Origin: Ardenticatenaceae bacterium
GTDB lineage: Bacteria > Chloroflexota > Anaerolineae > Promineifilales > Promineifilaceae
Length of the DNA: 56,826 bases
Assembly: GCA_030065875.1 (NCBI GenBank)
Contig: JASJCR010000029.1
Coordinates: forward strand, 1 to 56,826
Direction: 5' to 3'
Positions 1 through 8,015 of the stretch are shown piece after piece (the stretch's first letter is position 1; each line of letters opens with the position of its first letter). A program made the position numbers and the translations under genes. The notes under the pieces were generated by a model that saw nothing but the letters and a program-made list of their open reading frames with translations, did not search any database and was not told where the DNA came from.

Positions 1-81
1 TTTATTAGTGTATTGGTTTATTAGTATATTGGTATATTGATCGGTGTAAGTACACCAATATACCAATATACTAATTTTACT
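1..81. repeat. Degenerate octanucleotide repeat forming an inverted repeat
   Basis: AT-rich octamers of the form TNTATTRG run from the window edge to about position 40, then reverse-complement octamers (CYAATANA) follow to about 75. Positions 21-39 pair perfectly with 56-74 and 44-48 with 51-55, giving a long hairpin with a 4-nt bulge. It lies directly in front of degV. The same family recurs at 989-1031, 3762-3921, 5526-5676, 6612-6645 and 43841-44010. Function unknown. Confidence 0.8.
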
Positions 82-109
82 AAATCACGAATTTCCTTAT
101 ATCGGTATT

Positions 110-943
110 ATGACCACTCGCATTCTCACCGACAGCACTTGTGATTTGCCCGCCGACCTGGTAGATCGATACAGGATTGCGGTCGTGCCTTCCTACGTCA
201 ACTTGAAGGGGCAAAGTTTACGTGACGAGATCGATCTCTCGCGGGAGACGTTTTATCGCGACCTGCCCACCTACGACCCCTATCCAACAACCGCCTCTGC
301 CTCACCGGGGGAATACGCCACCAGCTACACACAGCTTGCTGAAGAAGGGGCCGACGACATTGTCGCCATTCACGTGGCCGGCAGCCTCAGCAGCATTCTC
401 AATGCGTCGCAAAACGGGGCCGATCTGGCAGGGGTAAACGCCCATCTAATCGATTCCGGGCAGCTGTCACTGGGGCTTGGTTTCCAGGTGCTGGCCGCGG
501 CCGAATTGGCCGCTCAAGGGGTCTCGGCGGTAGAAATCAAACGAGAAATCATCGCCCTGCAAAAAAAGATATTTGTCTATGCCCTTATAGACTCCCTGGA
601 AAGCCTGCGTCGCAGCGGCCGGGTCAACTGGATACAAATGCGGGTGGGTACGCTCCTGCAGCTCAAACTTATCTTGCAGGTTCACCAGGGCGCAGTTGAG
701 CCGATCGGCCGCGTTCGCACCCGTCGTAAAGCGTTAAAACAGCTGGTAGAATTTGGCCGGTCGCACGGAAAATTGGCACGCCTGGCTTTGATCAACACCA
801 ACGCTCCCGATCTGAATACGGTATCGGATCTGTTTTCTGCCTTCATTGATCGCCACACCAAAACGGTTAATGCGGTTGGCAGCCCGGCTATTGGGGTTCA
901 CGTTGGCCCCGGTGCGGTGGCGATCGCCATCGTCCATCGTTAA
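110..943 (+). CDS. degV: DegV family fatty-acid-binding protein
   Basis: A 277-residue DegV/FakB-type protein, the usual family length. Known family members bind one fatty acid and, with a FakA-type kinase, can present it for phosphorylation; the role here is inferred from the family. The N-terminal DSTCDLP motif (residues 8-14), the TASASPGEY loop near residue 62 that corresponds to the TTSxPSP fatty-acid carboxylate loop, the SLSSILNAS segment near residue 92 and the SLRRSGRV segment near residue 165 are all recognisable. No FakA/DAK kinase gene is in the window. The start is the first ATG after the octamer inverted repeat; no clear Shine-Dalgarno is seen. The gene is rich in GGCCG (nine plus-strand copies). 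Confidence 0.9.
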   Translation: MTTRILTDSTCDLPADLVDRYRIAVVPSYVNLKGQSLRDEIDLSRETFYRDLPTYDPYPTTASASPGEYATSYTQLAEEGADDIVAIHVAGSLSSILNASQNGADLAGVNAHLIDSGQLSLGLGFQVLAAAELAAQGVSAVEIKREIIALQKKIFVYALIDSLESLRRSGRVNWIQMRVGTLLQLKLILQVHQGAVEPIGRVRTRRKALKQLVEFGRSHGKLARLALINTNAPDLNTVSDLFSAFIDRHTKTVNAVGSPAIGVHVGPGAVAIAIVHR

Positions 944-988
944 CGTTAAAATTGCCAGACCAAAATCCAAGATACAGGTATAATGGGT

Positions 989-1031
989 CATTGGTTTATT
1001 AGTTATTCGTTTATTGGTGTAATAGTTACTG
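989..1031. repeat. Degenerate octanucleotide repeat, one arm
   Basis: A short run of TTTATTAG/TTTATTGG-like octamers between degV and recG, of the same family as positions 1-81 but with only the forward arm visible. Confidence 0.6.
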
Positions 1032-1070
1032 ATTATTCATGAGGCACTTTCACTTTAGAGTAATCTCTAA

Positions 1071-1094
1071 TCTGTGGTCTGTAGTCTGTGGTCT
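1071..1094 (+). repeat. Heptanucleotide tandem repeat before recG
   Basis: Three consecutive heptamers TCTGTGG, TCTGTAG, TCTGTGG followed by TCTCC, ending 6 nt before the preferred recG start at 1101. An upstream start at 1074 would put this simple repeat in the coding region, so it is judged to be 5' untranslated. Confidence 0.7.
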
Positions 1095-1100
1095 CCTTCT

Positions 1101-3746
1101 ATGTCCAAATCGTTTCAGCGCTTAAAAAACATCTTAAAACTCGAAGTTCATCAAGGGTATCAAAATAAAGCGGTTGTAGGTGGCCTGCGACAATTTATTT
1201 CCTACTGGATCAGCCAGGCTCGCGAAGAAGCCGTCGATGAAGCGGATCGGGCGTTTGTGGAGCAAACGGCCGAGGCCTTAAGCGACTATGGTTCCCTACC
1301 CGGCAAAAACGCGCGCTTGATGTTGGTAAACCGGCTGCTCGACCGGTTGGATGCTCGGGAAGAGCGAGTAGCCACGCTCACAACTACTGTCGAACCCGGT
1401 TCGATTCAGATTACCCCGGCCGTAAAACCGGACCCTGCTCCCGTCATCAAAGAAACAGTTGAACCGGCGGAACCGGCCGATTCAACCGCAGCGGTAGATC
1501 ACGAAGAGGAAGGTGATGATCGTGTTGTGGAAGCCGCTTCAAAAGAAATAACCGCCGATGAACCCGTTCTCGAGGAAGAGAACGATGATGTTAAAACCGT
1601 TCCTGACGACCACAAGAGCAGAAAGCAATCCGAACCCTCTGCGAACGAGAAGCAGATGGAGCGTCCGCAGCGGCAGCACCCGGATCTTGCAGAACCGGTT
1701 TTGGCGGTACGAGGAGTTGGAGCACGCATGAGTGAGCTCCTTAGTAAATTGTCAATCAGCACCGTTTCAGAGCTTCTCTACCATTTTCCTCATCGCTATG
1801 ATGATTACACCAAAATGAAGCCGATTAACCAGCTAAAAGTTGGAGAGCAGGTCACCCTGATCGGCACCGTGTGGGAAGTTCGCGCTCGAAAATCCCGCAG
1901 CAATCAGGTGGTTGTGCAGGCGGTGATCACAGACGGGAGCGGAAAAATTCAGGCCAGCTGGTTTAATCAGCCGTGGCTTACTAAAAAATTGAAGTCCGGT
2001 CATCGGATCGTATTATCGGGTAAGGTCGATCAATATCTCGGCCGGCCGGTTTTTAACGCCCCCCAATGGGAACTGCTTTCGATGGACGGGCTGCGCACCG
2101 GGCGAATTGTACCGGTTTATCCGTTGACCCAGGGATTGAGTAACCACAAACTGCGCCAGATTTTACGCTCGGCGGTTCCATACTGGTCAAAGAAATTGGC
2201 CGATCCGCTGCCAGAGGAGATACGCGAACGCCGCCGTCTGCTTCCGCTAAATCAGGCGATCACCCGTATCCATCTGCCGGAATCAACCGATGATTTGATT
2301 GATGCTCGCCGGCGGATCGCCTTTGAAGAACTGCTTCTGCTGCAGTTGGGCATGTTCGGCCAGCGGCAGACGTGGGTATCTGAACCCGGCCGACCTCTGC
2401 AAGGTGATGGGTCACTGCAGCGGCCGTTTATCCAAAATCTACCCTTTAATTTAACTTCTGCCCAGCAGCGGGTTGTTCGCGAAATATCGGCCGATCTAGG
2501 CCACTCACAACCCATGAACCGCCTCCTGCAAGGTGATGTGGGCTCCGGCAAAACCGTTGTCGCCGCCCTGGCCATGCTCACCGCCGTTGAAGCCGGCACT
2601 CAGGCGGTGATGATGGCCCCCACTGAAATTTTAGCGGAGCAGCACGCGCGCAGCTTAAGAGAGATGATCGCCCCGCTCGGGCTGCAGGTTGAATTGTTAA
2701 CCGGCAGCCTTTCGGCCGCTGACAAAACGGCCGTCAAAGGGCGTATCGCCTCCGGTCAAACTCCCATTGCCGTTGGCACCCACGCGCTGATTCAGGGAGA
2801 CGTAACCTTCAAAAATTTGGGATTGGCGGTGATTGACGAACAGCACCGTTTTGGGGTTGATCAGCGCAAAGCCCTGCGAGAAAAAGGGATGGTGGATAGT
2901 GGAGAGACCCTTACCCCCCATCTCATGGTCATGAGCGCCACACCGATCCCCAGGTCGCTGGCCCTATCCCTGTATGGCGATCTGGATTTCTCCGTTCTTG
3001 ACGAAATGCCCCCGGGTCGGCAGGAAATTCGTACCCACTGGCTGCGGCCGCACGAGCGGGAGCGCTGTTATGGATTTGTGCGCGGCCAGGTGGAAAAGGG
3101 GCGGCAGGCGTATATTATTTGCCCACTGGTCGAAGAATCAGACAAAGTTGAGGCCGTCGCGGCCGTCGAAGAATACGAGCGGCTGTCCCAGGAAATTTTC
3201 CCTGATTTGCGATTGGGGCTGGTTCACGGCCGTCTCAAGGCGGCCGAAAAAGAAGCGGTTATGCGACTGTTTTACGAGGGCGACCTCGATGTTTTGGTGG
3301 CGACATCGGTCATTGAAGTAGGCGTTGACGTCCCGAACAGCACCGTCATGGTCATTGAAGGAGCCAATCGCTTCGGTCTGGCCCAGCTTCACCAATTTCG
3401 CGGTCGGGTCGGCCGGGGAGAACATCAATCGTTTTGCCTCCTGGTAGCTGACGACAGTTCTGCCGATGCGGAACAGCGGTTAACCGCCCTCGAAGACACC
3501 AACGACGGCTTTCAGCTGGCTGAAAAAGATCTCGAGCTGCGTGGGCCAGGTGAATTTTTCGGCCGGCGTCAAAGCGGGCTGCCAGAACTTCGTCTGGCCT
3601 CGTTAACGGATATGACGCTTTTGCAAGAAGCCCGGGAAGAGGCGGAACAGCTCTTTGCGGATGATCCACACTTAGAAAAACCGGAACATTCTGCTTTGCA
3701 CCGACGGGTGATTCACTTCTGGAAAAACGCCGCAGATGTGAGCTAA
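1101..3746 (+). CDS. recG: ATP-dependent DNA helicase RecG
   Basis: Superfamily 2 double-stranded DNA translocase that remodels stalled replication forks and Holliday junctions. The conserved body starts near residue 203 with a GVGARMSELLSKL helix-hairpin-helix-like element, followed by the OB-fold wedge domain, Walker A GDVGSGKT, the DEQH box, SATPIPRSLA (motif III) and QFRGRVGRG (motif VI). At 881 residues it is about 200 longer than E. coli RecG: the extra N-terminus holds a conserved-looking helical block (about residues 1-95) and an acidic, low-complexity linker (about 100-195). ATG 1101 is chosen because the in-frame upstream start at 1074 would translate a heptanucleotide repeat. Function is secure; the role of the extension is not known. 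Confidence 0.95.
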   Translation: MSKSFQRLKNILKLEVHQGYQNKAVVGGLRQFISYWISQAREEAVDEADRAFVEQTAEALSDYGSLPGKNARLMLVNRLLDRLDAREERVATLTTTVEPGSIQITPAVKPDPAPVIKETVEPAEPADSTAAVDHEEEGDDRVVEAASKEITADEPVLEEENDDVKTVPDDHKSRKQSEPSANEKQMERPQRQHPDLAEPVLAVRGVGARMSELLSKLSISTVSELLYHFPHRYDDYTKMKPINQLKVGEQVTLIGTVWEVRARKSRSNQVVVQAVITDGSGKIQASWFNQPWLTKKLKSGHRIVLSGKVDQYLGRPVFNAPQWELLSMDGLRTGRIVPVYPLTQGLSNHKLRQILRSAVPYWSKKLADPLPEEIRERRRLLPLNQAITRIHLPESTDDLIDARRRIAFEELLLLQLGMFGQRQTWVSEPGRPLQGDGSLQRPFIQNLPFNLTSAQQRVVREISADLGHSQPMNRLLQGDVGSGKTVVAALAMLTAVEAGTQAVMMAPTEILAEQHARSLREMIAPLGLQVELLTGSLSAADKTAVKGRIASGQTPIAVGTHALIQGDVTFKNLGLAVIDEQHRFGVDQRKALREKGMVDSGETLTPHLMVMSATPIPRSLALSLYGDLDFSVLDEMPPGRQEIRTHWLRPHERERCYGFVRGQVEKGRQAYIICPLVEESDKVEAVAAVEEYERLSQEIFPDLRLGLVHGRLKAAEKEAVMRLFYEGDLDVLVATSVIEVGVDVPNSTVMVIEGANRFGLAQLHQFRGRVGRGEHQSFCLLVADDSSADAEQRLTALEDTNDGFQLAEKDLELRGPGEFFGRRQSGLPELRLASLTDMTLLQEAREEAEQLFADDPHLEKPEHSALHRRVIHFWKNAADVS

Positions 3747-3761
3747 TGAACTAGATCGAAA

Positions 3762-3921
3762 TAGTTAATTGGTATATTAGTTTATGGGTGTACTGGTTAA
3801 TTAGTATATTTAGTATATGGGTGTATTTTTAATGAGGGGTATCATGGTGGAAAATTCTATCACCAGTAACTTAATAACCAATACACCAATAACCAATATA
3901 CCAGTACACCAATAACTAATT
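3762..3921. repeat. Octanucleotide inverted-repeat block before coaD
   Basis: Left arm (about 3762-3825) of TATATTAG/TTTATGGG/TGTACTGG-like octamers, a central non-repeat segment (about 3830-3870), then a right arm of complementary octamers (CACCAATA, ACCAATAT and variants) to 3921. The arms can pair imperfectly over much of their length. It fills nearly the whole recG-coaD gap. Confidence 0.75.
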
Positions 3922-3947
3922 ACCACTCACCAACAGGAACGCTTTCC

Positions 3948-4481
3948 ATGAGAAATTCGATACGCGCTATCTATGCCGGCACCTTTGACCCCATTCATTT
4001 TGGTCATCTCGATCTTATTGAGCGAGGTGCCCTTTTGTTCAGCGAGCTTTTTGTAGGGGTCTATGACCATCGCGTGCCCTCAAAATCCCTCGTCTTCACG
4101 GTCCAAGAACGAGTCAAAATGATCGAAGAAAATACCAAACATCTGGACAACGTAACCGTCCAGCCGTTTGGCGGGCTGCTGGTTGATTTTGCCAACGAGC
4201 TCCAGGCATCGGTTTTACTGCGCGGAATGCGCGTTTTTTCAGATTTTGAATTTGAGTTTCGCTCAGCGCTGGCCAACAAACGACTTTCTCCCAAAATTGA
4301 AAGCGTGATGCTCATGACCAAAGAGGAGCACATGTTTTTGAGTGGAACAACCGTGCGCGAAATTGCCTCGCTTGGTGGGGATGTCAGCAGCATGGTGCCC
4401 AAAAATGTGGCTGACGCCTTGTACGGTCGGTTCAAACAGGAAAGGATCATGAATAACCGTCCGGTACCGTTGCGAGATTAA
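3948..4481 (+). CDS. coaD: Phosphopantetheine adenylyltransferase
   Basis: Transfers AMP from ATP to 4'-phosphopantetheine in the penultimate step of coenzyme A synthesis, in the cytosol. The nucleotidyltransferase signature YAGTFDPIHFGH (residues 9-20) contains the (H/T)xGH motif, and LSGTTVREIA near residue 130 is the ISSTxxR-like phosphate-binding motif. The length of 177 residues is slightly above the usual 160, with the excess at the C-terminus. The start is an ATG soon after the octamer repeat block. The next promoter lies in the last codons of this gene. Confidence 0.95.
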   Translation: MRNSIRAIYAGTFDPIHFGHLDLIERGALLFSELFVGVYDHRVPSKSLVFTVQERVKMIEENTKHLDNVTVQPFGGLLVDFANELQASVLLRGMRVFSDFEFEFRSALANKRLSPKIESVMLMTKEEHMFLSGTTVREIASLGGDVSSMVPKNVADALYGRFKQERIMNNRPVPLRD

Positions 4482-4499
4482 CAGCACTCACGCTATAAT
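4470..4499 (+). promoter_or_regulatory. Predicted sigma-70 promoter
   Basis: TTGCGA (4470-4475), an 18-bp spacer and a perfect TATAAT (4494-4499). The -35 box overlaps the end of coaD. It would start transcription near 4506, ahead of the coiled-coil gene at 4602. Confidence 0.6.
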
Positions 4500-4514
4500 G
4501 TGACATAATATTTT

Positions 4515-4532
4515 TATTAGACATGTCTAATA
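4515..4532. promoter_or_regulatory. 18-bp perfect palindrome, candidate operator
   Basis: TATTAGACATGTCTAATA is a perfect dyad at about +10 to +27 relative to the predicted transcription start. It has no U-run and is too AT-rich to be a terminator, so a repressor operator is the simplest reading. The regulator is unknown. Confidence 0.5.
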
Positions 4533-4601
4533 TTGGGATGAGGCAGAATATGGACGTGAGGCTGTAAAACATTTAGATAGAGAAAGTGAAACGGATACAT
4601 T

Positions 4602-5120
4602 ATGGACATCTTACACCTCGTAGATCGTTTGGAGCAGTTGCTAATGGAAAGCCGTCGAATTCCCATGACGGCCAGTATCATTGTGGATGAAGATCGGATT
4701 TTTAATCTGGTTGACCAAATGAAAATCAGCATCCCCGAAGAAGTTAAGCGGGCCGGCCGGGTTATTGCCGAAAAAGACCGCGTTTTGGCCCAGGCCAAAG
4801 AGGAAGGGGATCGTATTCGCGACCTGGCTCGCCAGGAAGCAGAAGAGCTCATCAAGCGTGACAATATCGTCCAGGCGGCCAATCAACGGGCCCAACAGAT
4901 TCAGGGGCAGGCTGAACGAGAAGCGGCCCATCTCCGTGAAGATGCTGACATCTATGCCATGAACCAGCTGGCCAAATTGGAGGATGATCTTCTCCATTCT
5001 TTGGCTGTGGTCCGCAACGGTTTGCGCAAGCTGCAGGCTGAATACCCTCAGGTGGGAGAGGTTCAAAACAGCGCGGCCGATGTAAATATCAATCAACCCG
5101 CGGAAATCAAGCAAGAATAG
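4602..5120 (+). CDS. Coiled-coil protein, ATP synthase b-subunit/DivIVA-like
   Basis: A 172-residue, highly charged and mostly helical protein without a signal peptide or membrane segment. Residues about 45-145 form a long Glu/Arg/Ala-rich coiled coil of the kind that databases label as ATP synthase F0 subunit b-like or DivIVA/SepIVA-like. I infer a scaffold role in cell envelope or division, from similarity of style only; it is not an ATP synthase subunit by context. It sits between coaD and rpmF, a position also seen for such proteins in Gram-positives and Chloroflexota (from memory). It has its own promoter and a candidate operator. Confidence 0.6.
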   Translation: MDILHLVDRLEQLLMESRRIPMTASIIVDEDRIFNLVDQMKISIPEEVKRAGRVIAEKDRVLAQAKEEGDRIRDLARQEAEELIKRDNIVQAANQRAQQIQGQAEREAAHLREDADIYAMNQLAKLEDDLLHSLAVVRNGLRKLQAEYPQVGEVQNSAADVNINQPAEIKQE

Positions 5121-5121
5121 C

Positions 5122-5150
5122 TTGAAATTCCAATAAAACTTGGCTATAAT
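5122..5150 (+). promoter_or_regulatory. Predicted sigma-70 promoter of rpmF
   Basis: TTGAAA (5122-5127), a 17-bp spacer and TATAAT (5145-5150), two nucleotides after the preceding stop codon. The predicted start is near 5157. Confidence 0.7.
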
Positions 5151-5158
5151 CCTTAATC

Positions 5159-5180
5159 GCGGCTATTTAGCCGCTTTTTT
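5159..5180 (+). terminator. Terminator-like hairpin at the 5' end of the rpmF transcript
   Basis: A 7-bp GC-rich stem (5159-5165 with 5168-5174) with a 2-nt loop, followed by six Ts. It could terminate the coiled-coil gene transcript, but it also lies within the first nucleotides of the rpmF transcript started by the promoter at 5122-5150. Confidence 0.7.
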
Positions 5181-5217
5181 GTGTAAAAATCAATTTAAAT
5201 TTTGTGAGGATATTGAC

Positions 5218-5403
5218 ATGGGCGCATTACCTAAACGGAAAATTTCCAAAGCCCGCCGAAACCGCCGCCGCGCGCACGATTCCCTGAAAACCGCACAGCT
5301 ATTCGAATGCTCTGATGCTGATGGCCAACGCATTCCCCATCGTTTGCGTCGTGCAGTCAACACCAAACAGGGACGGAAACTTCTCGGCCTGGACGAAGAA
5401 TAG
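5218..5403 (+). CDS. rpmF: 50S ribosomal protein L32
   Basis: A 61-residue basic ribosomal protein of the large subunit. The MGALPKRKISKARRNRRRAH N-terminus is the typical L32 signature. The usual paired cysteines of zinc-binding L32 are reduced: one cysteine is seen (LFECSD) and no CxxC pair remains, so this is probably a zinc-independent form. ATG 5218 is chosen because GTGAGGA lies 8 nt upstream and the protein then starts at the conserved N-terminus; an upstream in-frame extension from 5140 would run through the promoter and hairpin. An intrinsic terminator follows. Confidence 0.95.
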   Translation: MGALPKRKISKARRNRRRAHDSLKTAQLFECSDADGQRIPHRLRRAVNTKQGRKLLGLDEE

Positions 5404-5435
5404 AATTCAATTTCTTTCTTTTTTAGATTGCTTTC

Positions 5436-5482
5436 AAAAGAGACGACTGGAAAACTACCCGGTTTTTCACCGTCTCTTTTTA
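5436..5482 (+). terminator. Intrinsic terminator after rpmF
   Basis: AAAGAGACG pairs with CGTCTCTTT across a loop of about 25 nt, followed by a T-rich tract. It ends the rpmF transcript. Confidence 0.75.
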
Positions 5483-5525
5483 TTTTGCAACCAAAACGCG
5501 GCCTGCGGGTTGTAATATCGTGACG

Positions 5526-5676
5526 GGTGTTGGTTATTAGTTATTGGTTATTAGTTAATGGTGTAGTTGTTTATTTGTATATTCGTTTATTGGTGTATTA
5601 ACAAATCTTTACTTCAACACGCCAATAACCAATTATCAATAGACCAATACACCAATAACCAATACACCAAAAACCT
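5526..5676. repeat. Octanucleotide inverted-repeat block before fabD
   Basis: The left arm has TTGGTTATTAG-like units to about 5600; the right arm has the complementary CCAATAAC/ACCAATAC units from about 5620. It is the same family as at positions 1-81 and 3762-3921 and ends about 20 nt before the fabD start. Confidence 0.75.
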
Positions 5677-5696
5677 CCTATACATGGAACAAATCA

Positions 5697-6599
5697 ATGA
5701 GTATTGCATACGTATTTCCCGGCCAGGGTTCCCATGAAGTTGGCATGGGTAAAGCGTTTTACGAGGCGCATAACATCGCCCGTCAAACGTATGAGGCGGC
5801 CGATAAACAGCTTGGCTACTCCCTTTCGACTCTGTGCTTTGAGGGCCCCATCGAATCATTAACCGACACCGTGCACCAGCAGCCGGCGCTTTTTGTGACC
5901 AGCATGGCCATCCTGCGGGTCATGCAGGAGGCTGAGTATCCGGCCGCGTCATTTGTGGCCGGTCACAGCCTGGGAGAGTTATCCGCGCTCGTTGCGGCCG
6001 GATCCCTATCGTTTGAAGATGGCCTAAATTTAGTCCGTCGGCGTGGTGAGTTAATGAAAGCCGCCGGCGAGGTTCAGCCAGGCAGCATGGCCGCAATTTT
6101 GGGGTTGGAGAGTGAGGTGGTCGATGAAATTTGCACGACCGCCAGCCAGGGTCCCGATGACCTGGTTCAGTTGGCCAACGACAACTGTCCCGGCCAAATT
6201 GTTATTTCAGGCCATCAAACGGCCGTCGAGCGAGCCAGCAAGCTGCTGCGCGAAGCTGGCGCCCGCAAAGTGGTGACCCTACCGATAACCATCGCTGCAC
6301 ATTCTCCACTGATGGGATCGGCGGCCGAGGCGTTTGCCCAAGCGGTCGATCAAACCGCGTTTGCCAATCCCCAAATCACCATCATCGCCAACACCACCGC
6401 CACCCCGCTAACCACCCCCGCTGAAATTCGCCTGGAGCTGCAAAATCAGCTCACCGGGCCGGTGCGGTGGCGAGAATCGATGCAGTTTATAGATGATCAG
6501 GGTGTGGATACAATTGTAGAAGTTGGCTCAGGTGATGTATTGCAAAAGTTAATGAAACGCATCAATCGCAAAATCGCCAGGAAAAGTTTTGAGGTTTAA
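5697..6599 (+). CDS. fabD: Malonyl-CoA:ACP transacylase
   Basis: Transfers malonyl from CoA to acyl carrier protein to feed type II fatty acid synthesis. The 300-residue length is typical. GQGSH (residues 9-13) is the oxyanion-side motif and GHSLGE carries the nucleophile Ser91; the Arg in RRRGELM and the His in AAHSPLM complete the expected active site. It is followed by fabG, as in many fab operons, but fabH, acpP and fabF are not in the window. The start has no strong Shine-Dalgarno. Confidence 0.95.
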   Translation: MSIAYVFPGQGSHEVGMGKAFYEAHNIARQTYEAADKQLGYSLSTLCFEGPIESLTDTVHQQPALFVTSMAILRVMQEAEYPAASFVAGHSLGELSALVAAGSLSFEDGLNLVRRRGELMKAAGEVQPGSMAAILGLESEVVDEICTTASQGPDDLVQLANDNCPGQIVISGHQTAVERASKLLREAGARKVVTLPITIAAHSPLMGSAAEAFAQAVDQTAFANPQITIIANTTATPLTTPAEIRLELQNQLTGPVRWRESMQFIDDQGVDTIVEVGSGDVLQKLMKRINRKIARKSFEV

Positions 6600-6611
6600 T
6601 CCTGGCCGGCT

Positions 6612-6645
6612 AATAACGATTAACCAATAACTAATTTTTTATTTC
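6612..6645. repeat. Octamer repeat remnant between fabD and fabG
   Basis: A short AACCAATAACTAATTTTT run of the octamer family (right-arm orientation) before fabG. Confidence 0.5.
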
Positions 6646-6658
6646 AAGGACAGAAAAA

Positions 6659-7411
6659 ATGACCCAGCTATTAGATGGAAAAATCGCGTTGGTTACCGGC
6701 GGCTCCAGAGGAATCGGCCGAGTAATTGCCGAAGAACTGGCCGCGCAAGGGGCCAAAGTTGTGGTGAACTACAACGCCAGCTCAGCGGCGGCCGATGAGG
6801 TCGTGGCCGGAATAAAGGCAAATGGCGGGGAGGGGATGGCCATCCAGGCGGACGTCAGCGATTTTGACGCCGCGGCCGGTTTGGTCAAAGCAGCAATCGA
6901 AGCGTATGGTCAAATTGACATCGTCGTCAATAATGCCGGCACCACCCGCGACACGCTGTTGATGACCATGAAACCGGCCCAGTGGGATGATGTGATTAAT
7001 ATTAATCTCAACAGCATTTATAACGTCTGCAAAGCGGCGGTACGGCCGATGGTCCGCAAAAAACAGGGGGGCCGCATCATCAATATCTCATCTGTGTCCG
7101 GTATCGTGGGTCTGGCCGGTCAAACCAATTATTCCGCCTCCAAGGCCGGCATGATCGGCTTCACCAAAGCGCTGGCCAAAGAAGTCGGCTCCCGTCAAAT
7201 TACGGTGAACGCGGTGGCTCCGGGGTTTATTCCCACCGACCTGACCTCTGATTTGGATCAGGCCATGGTGGATTGGGCGCTGCAAAACACGCCGCTGGGG
7301 CGCATGGGTGAGCCTCAAGAAGTGGCCGATCTCGTCGCCTTTCTCGCCTCAGACAAAGCCGGCTACATCACCGGAGAAGTGATCCGGGTGGATGGGGGCA
7401 TCGCCATGTAA
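6659..7411 (+). CDS. fabG: 3-oxoacyl-ACP reductase
   Basis: NADPH-dependent reduction of 3-oxoacyl-ACP in fatty acid elongation; a classical short-chain dehydrogenase of 250 residues. TGGSRGIG (residues 13-20) is the cofactor glycine motif and NNAG lies at 91-94. The catalytic Ser145, Tyr158 and Lys162 occur with the exact FabG spacing, and the C-terminal GGIAM end is typical. AAGGA lies about 10 nt before the ATG. Adjacency to fabD supports fatty acid synthesis rather than another SDR function. Confidence 0.93.
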   Translation: MTQLLDGKIALVTGGSRGIGRVIAEELAAQGAKVVVNYNASSAAADEVVAGIKANGGEGMAIQADVSDFDAAAGLVKAAIEAYGQIDIVVNNAGTTRDTLLMTMKPAQWDDVININLNSIYNVCKAAVRPMVRKKQGGRIINISSVSGIVGLAGQTNYSASKAGMIGFTKALAKEVGSRQITVNAVAPGFIPTDLTSDLDQAMVDWALQNTPLGRMGEPQEVADLVAFLASDKAGYITGEVIRVDGGIAM

Positions 7412-7571
7412 AAAGACAGGAGAGTAAAGACGGGAGATTTGGCTATACTAAAAATTCAAATAACAACCGCGGGTTGTCATTGTTACTTCCTTCTACTGTC
7501 ATTTATATCATTGACTTACGTGCATGATCGTGGCACACTAGGTTAGATTTTTAGAAAATGTATGGTTTTAC

Positions 7572-7943
7572 ATGAGTGAAAGCGATTTACAAACTGATTC
7601 TATCGGCCGTATTGAGGTTGCTCCCGAGGTTATTGCAACCATTGCCTATTTTGCCACCATTGCTGTTGACGGCGTTGCCCAAACTGTCTCACCCTCATCC
7701 GGCCGTTTTCGCCGAGGAACGGTCAAACACGAGGGAGTCATCCTCACCTACGAAGGCAATCGCCTGCTTCTCGACATCTACATCTGGATTGAACCAGGTA
7801 AAAACATGATGAATACCAGCCGTGCGGTACAGCAAGCGGTTTATGAAGCAATTGACCAAATGGTTGGCATGGAAGTCCAAACGGTCAACGTCCACGTAGA
7901 AAACGTGTCTCCCGTCCGCGGTTCAACGGCGGCAGTTGAGTAA
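7572..7943 (+). CDS. Asp23/Gls24 family envelope-associated protein
   Basis: A 123-residue Asp23/YloU-like protein. The core (residues about 11-115) follows the family pattern: IEVAPEVIATIA at the start, GVAQ in the middle and the terminal VNVHVENV strand. Family members are cytosolic proteins associated with the membrane or stress response, without known enzymatic activity. In Gram-positives a close relative often lies just before nusB, and that order is kept here: nusB begins 72 nt downstream. No strong promoter is seen in the 160-nt gap from fabG. Confidence 0.85.
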   Translation: MSESDLQTDSIGRIEVAPEVIATIAYFATIAVDGVAQTVSPSSGRFRRGTVKHEGVILTYEGNRLLLDIYIWIEPGKNMMNTSRAVQQAVYEAIDQMVGMEVQTVNVHVENVSPVRGSTAAVE

Positions 7944-8015
7944 TAAATCAGTGGCAATTGTCAAAACTGTGGTAGAATTAAAATGTTGTCGACGAGCTAA
8001 TGATTAAGGCTCCGG

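Noticed and set aside
5614..5859. Minus-strand frame across the fabD start
   Set aside because: It overlaps the conserved fabD coding region, and its C-terminal part is translated octamer repeat.
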